DNA of 64,000 nt, taken from positions 62,001-126,000 of the forward strand of contig JARLJG010000010.1 in the NCBI GenBank assembly GCA_031291325.1, written 5' to 3'. The notes under the pieces are model-generated. The model ran no database searches. It had not been told where the DNA came from and saw only the letters and a list, made by a program, of their open reading frames with translations. The stretch comes from Burkholderiaceae bacterium. GTDB taxonomy: Bacteria > Pseudomonadota > Gammaproteobacteria > Burkholderiales > Burkholderiaceae_D. Positions 43,299 to 50,143 of the stretch are shown one piece after another (position 1 is the stretch's first letter; the number at the start of each line of letters is the position of its first letter). Position numbers and translations under genes: made by a program.

Positions 43299-44848
43299 AG
43301 GGCTTCGAAGCCCCGGCGACGCCGCCCGGCCCGATGCCGGCCGGCGCGCTGATCGCGTTCACCGTTGCGCTGTCGCTGGCGACCTTCATGGAAGTGTTGG
43401 ATACGTCGATCGCCAATGTCGCCATTCCGACCATCGCCGGCAACCTGGCGGTCAGCGCCAACCAAGGCACCTGGGTGATTTCCTCGTACGGGCTGGCAGC
43501 GGCCATCGTGGTGCCGCTGACCGGCTGGATCGCCAAGCGCTTGGGCGAAGTGCGCACCTTCATCTATTCGGTGATTTTGTTCACCATCGCCTCGGCCTTG
43601 TGCGGCCTCGCCACCAGCTTGCCGATGTTGGTCGCCTTCCGCTTTTTGCAGGGCCTGGTTTCCGGGCCGATGGTGCCGCTGTCGCAAGCGCTGCTGCTGG
43701 CGAATTACCCGCCGCAAAAGCGTGGCATGGCGATGGCGATCTGGGCGATGACGGTGGTGGTGGCGCCGATCTGCGGCCCCTTGCTGGGCGGTTACATCAC
43801 CGACAACATGTCGTGGCCGTGGATTTTCTATATCAACGCGCCGATCGGCATACTCTCCGCCATCGTCACCTATGCGCTGCTGCGCAAGCGCGAAAGCGCG
43901 ACCGAGAAAAAGCCGATCGACGCAGTCGGGCTGATCCTGCTGGTGCTCGGCGTCGGCGCGCTGCAACTGATGCTCGACAACGGCAACGACCTCGACTGGT
44001 TCGGCTCGCCGGTGATCGTCGGCCTGTGCGTGACGACAGTGGTGGCGTTGACCTTCCTGGTGGCGTGGGAGTTGACGGACGAGCACCCGATCGTCGACCT
44101 CACCTTGTTCGTGAAGAGGAATTTCCGTTACGGCGTGATTGCGATGGCGGTCGGCTTCATGTCGTTTTTTGCGATGACGGTGCTGTTTCCGCTGTGGCTG
44201 CAAACGGTGATGGGGTATACGCCGACCTGGGCCGGCATCGCCACCTCGCCGGTCGGCATCTTTGCGCTGCTGCTGTCGCCGATCATCGGGCGCAATATCA
44301 ATCGGCTCGATCTGCGCATGCTGGCCAGCGTCTCCTTCGTGGTGTTCGCCATCACCGCGTATTGGTTTTCGACCTTCACGCTGGAGACTTCGCTGTCGCT
44401 GGTGTACCTGCCGCGCCTGATACAAGGGATTGCGGTGGCGTGTTTCTTCGTGCCGATCAATCAGATCATCATGTCCGGCATCCAGCCGAACAAGCTGGCG
44501 GCGGCGTCCGGCCTGTCGAATTTCTTCCGCACGTTGTCCGGCAGTCTGGGCACCGCGATCGTGGTGACGCTGTGGGACCATCGCACCCATGTCCATACGG
44601 TGCGCCTGGCGGAAAACCTCACCACCAACGGCGTCGCCTCGCTCGACTATCTAAGTCGCCTGCAAAACCTGGGCATGTCGACCGACAAGGCCTACGCGCA
44701 GGTGCAAAACGTGATCCAGGCGCAAAGCGCGATGATGGCGACTTCCGACGTATTTTGGGGAATATCGATTGTATTCCTGCTGTTGATCGGCCTGCTGTGG
44801 CTGACCAAGCCGCCGTTCGGCGCGGCGATGGCCGGCGGCGGGCATTGA
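43295..44848 (+). CDS. emrB: EmrB-like DHA2-family drug exporter
   Basis: The inner-membrane pump, 517 residues with 14 predicted helices. Signature segments: 'FMEVLDTSIANVAIPTIAGNLAVSANQGTWVISSYGLAAAI' at the N-terminus, 'GPLLGGYITDNMSWPWIFYINAPIG' (motif C region) and 'NFFRTLSGSLGTAIVVTLWDHR'. It probably exports hydrophobic weak acids or related toxins by proton antiport. Translation is coupled to emrA. It ends 10 bases from a convergent alcohol dehydrogenase gene. Confidence 0.95.
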   Translation: MKGFEAPATPPGPMPAGALIAFTVALSLATFMEVLDTSIANVAIPTIAGNLAVSANQGTWVISSYGLAAAIVVPLTGWIAKRLGEVRTFIYSVILFTIASALCGLATSLPMLVAFRFLQGLVSGPMVPLSQALLLANYPPQKRGMAMAIWAMTVVVAPICGPLLGGYITDNMSWPWIFYINAPIGILSAIVTYALLRKRESATEKKPIDAVGLILLVLGVGALQLMLDNGNDLDWFGSPVIVGLCVTTVVALTFLVAWELTDEHPIVDLTLFVKRNFRYGVIAMAVGFMSFFAMTVLFPLWLQTVMGYTPTWAGIATSPVGIFALLLSPIIGRNINRLDLRMLASVSFVVFAITAYWFSTFTLETSLSLVYLPRLIQGIAVACFFVPINQIIMSGIQPNKLAAASGLSNFFRTLSGSLGTAIVVTLWDHRTHVHTVRLAENLTTNGVASLDYLSRLQNLGMSTDKAYAQVQNVIQAQSAMMATSDVFWGISIVFLLLIGLLWLTKPPFGAAMAGGGH

Positions 44849-44858
44849 GGTCGGGGGC

Positions 44859-46016
44859 TTATAGACTTAATTCGAGCACTTGGCGGCTGACTTCGAGCGT
44901 GACGTCGCGTCGTTCGCCCAGTGTGACCATCCGATGGCTTTCCAGCTGCTTGAGGACGGTGTCGATATGTTCGCTGCCCAGCGAATAGCCGCTCAAACGG
45001 GTTTTCACGCCCATTTGCTCGAAGAACGCCTGCGTCTTGGCAATGGCCGCGTCGATACGCGCATCGTCGTCGCCATCGCGCAAGTCCCACACGCGCGCCG
45101 CGTATTGCAGCAATTTCGCGCGCTTGCTTTCCTTGCGTATTCTTAGCATGCTGGGCAACACGATCGCCAGCGTCTGCGCATGATCGAGGCCATAGAGCGC
45201 GGTCAGTTCGTGGCCGATCATATGAGTAGCCCAATCCTGCGGCACACCGGCGCCGATCAAGCCGTTCAAGGCCAGCGTCGCGCACCACATGATGTTGGCG
45301 CGCACGTCGTAATCGTGCGGCGCAGCAAGTGCCTTCGGCCCTTCTTCGATCAGTGTCGTCAAGATGCCTTCGGCGAAGCGATCCTGGACCGGCGCGTTGG
45401 CCGGGTAAGTCAGGTATTGTTCCATCACGTGCACGAAGGCATCCACCACGCCGTTGCCGACCTGGCGCACCGGCAAGGTGAAAGTCTTGCTCGGATCGAG
45501 AATCGAAAATTGCGGAAACACCAGGCGGCTCATGAAGGGCGCCTTGACCTGCAAGGACTTGCGGGTCACCACGCCGCCGCTATTCATCTCGGAGCCGGTT
45601 GCGGGCAGTGTCAACACCGAGCCGAACGGCAATGCGCTCGTGATGTTGCTGCCGCGCTTTTCCAGGATGGCCCACGGATCGCCGTCGAAATTGACGGCCG
45701 CCGCAACGAACTTGGTGCCGTCGATGACCGAGCCGCCGCCAACTGCCAGCAGGAAATCGCATTTGTCCCTGCGCACCAGTTCCACCGCCTGCATCAGGGT
45801 TTCAAAGCTGGGATTCGGTTCGATGCCGGCGAATTCCTGCACGTCGCGCACTCCGAGCGCTGCGCGCACCTCGTCGAGCACACCGTTGCTCTTGACACTG
45901 CCGCCGCCGTACAGGATCAGCACGCGCGCAGCGGACGGGACCACCTTGTCCAGGTCGGCGATGCGGCCTTGGCCGAACAGGATTCGGGTCGGATTGTAAA
46001 AGTCAAAATTCAACAT
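44859..46016 (-). CDS. yqhD: YqhD-type iron-containing alcohol dehydrogenase / aldehyde reductase
   Basis: An NADPH-dependent aldehyde reductase of the YqhD branch of iron-containing dehydrogenases; the E. coli enzyme detoxifies short-chain and lipid-peroxidation aldehydes. The protein has 385 residues. The cofactor loop is 'GGGSVIDGTKF' at 93-103, and the predicted metal ligands are Asp192, His196, His265 and His279 ('VDAFVHVMEQY', 'DWATHMIGHELTALYGLDHAQ'). The start MLNFDFYNP is supported by AAAGGAAACCC just upstream. It is divergent from the PIN toxin gene. Confidence 0.95.
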   Translation of the reverse strand: MLNFDFYNPTRILFGQGRIADLDKVVPSAARVLILYGGGSVKSNGVLDEVRAALGVRDVQEFAGIEPNPSFETLMQAVELVRRDKCDFLLAVGGGSVIDGTKFVAAAVNFDGDPWAILEKRGSNITSALPFGSVLTLPATGSEMNSGGVVTRKSLQVKAPFMSRLVFPQFSILDPSKTFTLPVRQVGNGVVDAFVHVMEQYLTYPANAPVQDRFAEGILTTLIEEGPKALAAPHDYDVRANIMWCATLALNGLIGAGVPQDWATHMIGHELTALYGLDHAQTLAIVLPSMLRIRKESKRAKLLQYAARVWDLRDGDDDARIDAAIAKTQAFFEQMGVKTRLSGYSLGSEHIDTVLKQLESHRMVTLGERRDVTLEVSRQVLELSL

Positions 46017-46140
46017 GGGTTTCCTTTCATTGCCGGTTCGCTGCGCCTCGGAAGGGAACTGCGGACTTAAGCGATATGCCGCCATTCTAGTTTACGCGCC
46101 GCTTTCCTGCTCACAGCCCCGAATCGCCATTGAAGTGTGG

Positions 46141-46157
46141 TGGCAAATATGCTACCA
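46141..46157. promoter_or_regulatory. Inverted repeat just upstream of the PIN gene
   Basis: TGGCAAATATGCTACCA has TGGYA/TRCCA arms around seven bases, ending eight bases before the PIN start codon. Toxin-antitoxin operons are usually autorepressed through such palindromes by their ribbon-helix-helix antitoxin, encoded here by the second gene. Confidence 0.4.
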
Positions 46158-46164
46158 TTCAATC

Positions 46165-46581
46165 ATGAGGATCGTAGTAGACACCAATATTATTCTTGGC
46201 GCCTGTCTGGGGACGGGTGCGGCAAATGCGGTGATTGCCGCTTGCCTAAAGGGGCAATGCACCCCGCTGATGGGGAACGCCCTGTTTAACGAGTATGAGG
46301 ATGTTTTCGGCCGCGATGACTTGTTCCGAAATTGCCGGCTGAATGGAGACGAGCGAGTCGAACTGCTGGACGTGTTTTTTGCTTGCTGCGAGTGGACGCG
46401 TGTATATTACTCCTGGCGCCCAAACTTGCCGGACGAAGGCGACAATCATCTCGTTGAGCTTGCGGTCGCCGGCGGCGCCGATTTTATCGTGACGCGGAAC
46501 CTGCGCGATCTCAAGAACATGGAGTTGCGTTTCCCTCAGTTGCGCATTGTGGCTCCAGATGCCTTTTTAAAGGAGATATAA
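46165..46581 (+). CDS. PIN-domain putative toxin (TIGR00305-like)
   Basis: A 138-residue PIN-domain protein, predicted to be a metal-dependent RNase. Conserved acidic residues are in 'RIVVDTNIILGACL' (Asp6) and 'PDEGDNHLVELAVAGGADFIVTRNLRDL' near 85-112. It matches the 'putative toxin-antitoxin toxin component, PIN family' group. The start MRIVVDTN is used; the longer frame upstream lacks similarity and would cross the promoter. It is followed one base later by a ribbon-helix-helix gene, so the order is toxin first, the reverse of typical vapBC. Confidence 0.85.
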   Translation: MRIVVDTNIILGACLGTGAANAVIAACLKGQCTPLMGNALFNEYEDVFGRDDLFRNCRLNGDERVELLDVFFACCEWTRVYYSWRPNLPDEGDNHLVELAVAGGADFIVTRNLRDLKNMELRFPQLRIVAPDAFLKEI

Positions 46582-46582
46582 C

Positions 46583-46807
46583 ATGGCAGCACTTACTGTT
46601 CGCTTGCCAGACGAGAAGCACCAGCGTCTTAAAGCGCTGGCCAAGAGTCGCGGCACGCCGCTGAATCGTCTTATCGATGAAATGGCGACGCTGATGCTGG
46701 CAGACTTTGACGCGGAAACGCGCTTTCGCATACGCGCAGAGCGCGGGGCTGGAAAGACCGAACGCGGTTTGGCCTTGCTGGAAAAAGCCGCGCGTAACGC
46801 CCAATAG
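46583..46807 (+). CDS. Ribbon-helix-helix putative antitoxin
   Basis: A 74-residue protein with an N-terminal Arc/CopG ribbon-helix-helix ('ALTVRLPDEKHQRLKALAKSRGTPLNRLIDEMATLML') and a charged C-terminal tail likely to wrap the PIN toxin. It presumably neutralises the toxin and represses the operon. AAAGGAG lies eight bases before the ATG, stronger than the site of the toxin gene, which would keep antitoxin in excess. Confidence 0.85.
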   Translation: MAALTVRLPDEKHQRLKALAKSRGTPLNRLIDEMATLMLADFDAETRFRIRAERGAGKTERGLALLEKAARNAQ

Positions 46808-46945
46808 ATAGGGCGACCGCGAGCCGCCGAACCAATGGATCCGGTGGCGCAGGCAAGAAGTATGTCGGCATTCGCTATCGGTTGCCGGTCGACGCGCTCG
46901 CGGCATGCCTTCGCATTCCCTATTCACCACTAAAAACGACACAAC

Positions 46946-48094
46946 ATGGCAGCATTCAACGAAAACCTCAGCATGGCGGTCTTTTGCGACTTTGAAAATG
47001 TCGCGCTCGGCGTGCGCGACGCCAAGTACGAAAAATTCGACATCAAGCCGGTGCTGGAGCGGCTTTTGCTCAAGGGCAGCATCGTCGTCAAGAAAGCGTA
47101 TTGCGACTGGGAGCGCTACAAGGGCTTCAAGGCCACCATGCACGAAGCCAATTTCGAGTTGATCGAAATCCCGCATGTGCGCCAATCCGGCAAGAATTCC
47201 GCCGATATCCGGCTGGTGGTCGATGCGCTCGACCTGTGCTACACCAAGTCGCATGTGAACACCTTCGTCATCATCAGCGGCGATTCCGATTTTTCGCCGC
47301 TGGTATCGAAACTGCGCGAAAACGCCAAGCAGGTGATCGGCGTCGGCGTCAAGCAATCGACCTCCGACTTGTTGATCGCAAATTGCGACGAATTCATTTT
47401 CTACGACGACCTGGTGCGCGAAATCCGCCGCGCCGAAGCCAAGCGCGAAGGGCGGGGCGGGCAGCAGGCGGCCAAGCGCACGCCGGATGAAATCGCGCGC
47501 CGCAAGGAAGATCTGGAAGCGCGCAAGAGCCAGGCGGTCGAGATGGCGGTGGAAACCTTCGAGGCGCTGGTGGCCGAGCGCGGCGATGGAGGCAAGATCT
47601 GGGCCTCGATGCTGAAGGAAGCGATCAAGCGCCGCAAGCCCGATTTCAACGAAACCTATTACGGCTTTCGCACCTTCGGCAATTTGCTGGAAGAAGCACA
47701 GACGCGCGGCTTGCTCGACTTCGGGCGCGACGAAAAGTCCGGCACTTACGTCTTCCGGCGCAGCGGCGGACAAGTTATCGCCGAAGTAGTGGCCGAACCG
47801 CAAGTGCCGGCGCCGATTGTATTCGATGCCGTCGACATCGCGGCAGCGCCGGCAATTCCAGAAGCCTCGTCACCTGCCGAAGAGGGTAGCGGCAAGCAGG
47901 ACGCGCGGCGCAAAGGCCGTGGCCCGCGCAAGCCGAAAGAAAAAGCGGTCGAGGCCGCTTCGGTTCCGGTCAGCGCGCCCGAGCCGCAAGTCGCAAGCGA
48001 GCCGCCGCCAGAGGCCAACGCAAAGCCGCCGCGCAAGCCGGCGGGCCGCAGCCGCCGACCGCGAAAAACCGAAACGCCGCCCGACGCCGCTTGA
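46946..48094 (+). CDS. NYN-domain nuclease with OST-HTH/LOTUS domain
   Basis: A 382-residue protein. An N-terminal NYN (LabA/DUF88, PIN-like) domain has the acidic signatures 'AVFCDFENV' (Asp15) and 'SGDSDFSPLV' (about 111-120). A central OST-HTH/LOTUS domain (about 190-275: 'KIWASMLKEAIKRRKPDFNETYYGFRTFGNLLEEAQTRGLL') binds RNA or G-quadruplexes in other proteins. The C-terminal 110 residues are low-complexity, rich in Ala, Pro, Lys and Arg, and could bind nucleic acid. The RNA target is unknown. It lies 138 bases after the toxin-antitoxin pair without overlap, so linkage is uncertain. Confidence 0.9.
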   Translation: MAAFNENLSMAVFCDFENVALGVRDAKYEKFDIKPVLERLLLKGSIVVKKAYCDWERYKGFKATMHEANFELIEIPHVRQSGKNSADIRLVVDALDLCYTKSHVNTFVIISGDSDFSPLVSKLRENAKQVIGVGVKQSTSDLLIANCDEFIFYDDLVREIRRAEAKREGRGGQQAAKRTPDEIARRKEDLEARKSQAVEMAVETFEALVAERGDGGKIWASMLKEAIKRRKPDFNETYYGFRTFGNLLEEAQTRGLLDFGRDEKSGTYVFRRSGGQVIAEVVAEPQVPAPIVFDAVDIAAAPAIPEASSPAEEGSGKQDARRKGRGPRKPKEKAVEAASVPVSAPEPQVASEPPPEANAKPPRKPAGRSRRPRKTETPPDAA

Positions 48095-48173
48095 ATCTGG
48101 CGTGCGGCAATTTGGCAACGATGTCGGCGTCGCTGGTATGATGTCTACTTGCTGACTATTCGAGGGATGCATC

Positions 48174-49298
48174 GTGTCGTACGATTTTGTGATTGTGGGG
48201 GCAGGCATTGCCGGCGCATCGCTGGCTTACCAACTCGCGCCGCATGCGCGGGTCGCGTTGCTGGAGCGCGAAGAGCAGCCCGGTTATCACTCGACAGGTC
48301 GCTCGGCTGCCTTGTTCATGGAAACCTACGGCACGCCGGCCATCCGTGCGTTGACGCGCGCCAGCCGCGCGTTCTACGTGACGCCGCCGCCCGGATTCAC
48401 CGAACATCCTATCCTGTCGCCGCGCGGCGTCGTGCATGTCGCGCAGAAGGGCTGCGAGCGCGAGCTGGAGGAAGAGCTGACGCTGGCATCGCAGAGTTCG
48501 ACGCAAGCCGAACGGCTGTCGGTCGAGCAAGTCTGCGCGCGCGTGCCGGTATTGCGCGGCGAACTGCTATGCGGCGCACTGTATGTGCCGGACGCGATGG
48601 ATATCGACGTGCATGCATTGCATCAGGGCTATTTGCACGGTTTTCGCGCCAACGGCGGCGCACTATTGAACCATGCCGAACTGGCATCGGCGGGGTTTGC
48701 CGATGGCGCCTGGGCAATCGAGTTGACCGATGGGCGCAGCTTGCGCGCAGCGCACCTGGTCGATGCCGCCGGCGCCTGGGCCGACGTGGTGGCCCAGCGT
48801 TGCGGCGTGCGTCCGATCGGCTTGCAACCGAAGCGCCGCACCGCCTTTACCTTCGCGCCACCGGCGGGCATCGATAGCGCAAACTGGCCGGCGGTGGTCG
48901 GCATCGACGAGAGTTATTACTTCAAGCCGGATGCCGGCCAGTTGCTGGGTTCGCCGGCCAATGCCGATCCGGTCGAGCCGCACGACGTGCAGCCGGAAGA
49001 GTTGGATGTAGCGACCGGTATCTACCATATCGAGCAGATGACCACCTTGACGATACGCCGGCCCAGCCACGTCTGGGCCGGCTTGCGTTCCTTCGTGCGC
49101 GACGGCGATCTGGTGATTGGGCCCGATAATTACGCGCCCAACTTTTTTTGGGTGGCGGCGCAAGGCGGATATGGAATCCAGACGGCGGCTGCGGCGGCGG
49201 AATTCGCTGCTTCGCTGTTGTTGCAAGGCCGACCGACCGAGCGTCTGCTGCAATTCGGCGTGTCGGCGGAAGCGCTCGCGCCGGGGCGCTTGCGGTAA
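48174..49298 (+). CDS. DauA-like D-amino-acid dehydrogenase (FAD)
   Basis: A 374-residue DAO-type flavoprotein very similar in pattern to D-arginine dehydrogenase DauA of Pseudomonas: 'GAGIAGASLAYQLAPHARVALLEREEQPGYHSTGRSAA', 'LQPKRRTAFTFAPPAGID', 'SYYFKPDAGQLLGSPANADPVEPHDVQPEELDVATG' and 'GLRSFVRDGD'. Tyr52 and the later active-site Tyr and Arg appear conserved. Two residues differ from my recollection of DauA: His48 is Leu47, and Glu87, which favours basic D-amino acids, is Val86. It may prefer neutral substrates. GTG start with GAGGGA upstream. Confidence 0.85.
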   Translation: MSYDFVIVGAGIAGASLAYQLAPHARVALLEREEQPGYHSTGRSAALFMETYGTPAIRALTRASRAFYVTPPPGFTEHPILSPRGVVHVAQKGCERELEEELTLASQSSTQAERLSVEQVCARVPVLRGELLCGALYVPDAMDIDVHALHQGYLHGFRANGGALLNHAELASAGFADGAWAIELTDGRSLRAAHLVDAAGAWADVVAQRCGVRPIGLQPKRRTAFTFAPPAGIDSANWPAVVGIDESYYFKPDAGQLLGSPANADPVEPHDVQPEELDVATGIYHIEQMTTLTIRRPSHVWAGLRSFVRDGDLVIGPDNYAPNFFWVAAQGGYGIQTAAAAAEFAASLLLQGRPTERLLQFGVSAEALAPGRLR

Positions 49299-49339
49299 GG
49301 CCCCGCGTGGTCTTCAGGCGTAAATTCCCGCAAAGAATA

Positions 49340-49369
49340 TTGACAATCTGACGCATTTCTGCGTACAAT
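49340..49369 (+). promoter_or_regulatory. Consensus sigma-70 promoter of the transporter transcript
   Basis: TTGACA (49340-49345, perfect), an 18-base spacer and TACAAT (49364-49369). The spacer ends in ACGCATTTCTGCGT (49351-49364), a perfect five-base inverted repeat that could be an operator for a metal regulator. Transcription would start near 49376. Confidence 0.7.
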
Positions 49370-49659
49370 CTCAATGTTTTCATTACCGGGGGCGACTCCT
49401 TGGAACAGCATAGTAGTGGCACCGCGTCATTCGCGCGCTAATTCGACAAGTCCCCTCCTCATTTTTGGCCGTGGTCTTGTCTTCGACTAGATTACGCGCA
49501 TCTCGCGGCACCTCTTAATTCTTAACTTGTTTTGCAATCTTGCAGCGTTTTTTCGTTTGCGGATTGGGTTTGCCTTTGGACCTTGGTCTTTTGTGCAATC
49601 GCTTATTGCTTGCGCGTGTTCGCGCAGGGCAGGGTATTGGCCGTTTCTGACGGCATGGG

Positions 49660-49707
49660 CGGCTCGTGCATGGCGCACGGGTTTCGATTAACGAGCCGGG
49701 GGTTTTT
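49660..49707 (+). promoter_or_regulatory. Nested hairpin with T-run in the transporter leader (attenuator candidate)
   Basis: CGGCTCGT (49660-49667) pairs perfectly with ACGAGCCG (49691-49698); between them GTGC/GCAC forms an inner stem. GGGG and five T (49703-49707) follow. Position about 285 bases into the leader and 440 bases before the transporter fits a conditional terminator. The stem could also simply end an untranslated RNA. Confidence 0.5.
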
Positions 49708-49875
49708 CATGACCGACGACAGTAGTTGTAGCTTACCGAACGCACGCATTTTCCCTATAGAAATCGCGTCCTGGAGCTGCTCGTCCGCTACCTGCCTGGT
49801 GACCGCCTTGGTCTGAACCGTGTAAGTAGTAGTGCGCTGCTCCGACGCGGACCTTGATCCAAAAGGAGCAACGCC

Positions 49876-49989
49876 ATGAACTTCGCACTTCTCGTATCCA
49901 ATCTGCCGGATGTTTATCACATCCATCACGCTCAATACGCACCGCAATTGCCGGCGCATGCGCCGTCCTTGCTCAAACGGATGTTCTGA
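49876..49989 (+). CDS. 37-residue small ORF in the transporter leader
   Basis: This short frame begins with ATG eight bases after AAAAGGAG, a near-ideal ribosome site, and ends 154 bases before the transporter. The predicted peptide has four Pro (residues 11, 23, 26, 30) and five His, including HIHH at 15-18. It has no family I recognise. It may be a leader peptide whose translation senses ions or amino acids, as Pro-rich MgtL does for Mg2+ in Salmonella, or a small membrane or metal-binding protein. Conservation would decide. Confidence 0.5.
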   Translation: MNFALLVSNLPDVYHIHHAQYAPQLPAHAPSLLKRMF

Positions 49990-50143
49990 AATCTGTTGAA
50001 CCGCATTTGTTGAACCAACTGCAGCATCCTTGAATCGAAACCGGGCAGGCGACTTTTTGCAGCCTGTCGCATACCGCAATATTGGCCGCAGCGCGTTGTA
50101 GCTCCGCGAACGGTCGTTTGAAACAGAAAAACGGGAGAAAATC

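Larger units (their letters stand above)
49299..49875. other. Long 5' leader region of the NRAMP-related transporter
   Basis: About 580 bases (845 up to the transporter start) without a sizeable gene. It contains a strong promoter at 49340-49369, a complex hairpin followed by a T-run at 49660-49707, and leads to a 37-codon reading frame at 49876. The predicted untranslated leader to the transporter is about 770 bases. I compared it with the yybP-ykoY (Mn), M-box (Mg) and c-di-GMP riboswitch consensus sequences by eye and recognised none. Confidence 0.6.

Noticed and set aside
43223-44596. 457-codon minus-strand frame opposite emrB
   Set aside because: Product is a His/Arg/Gln-rich shadow with no ribosome site or family resemblance; emrB on the plus strand is unmistakable.
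49370-49875. Known riboswitch (yybP-ykoY, M-box, c-di-GMP-I) in the transporter leader
   Set aside because: The conserved loop sequences of these classes were not found; the leader is reported only as an uncharacterised candidate.
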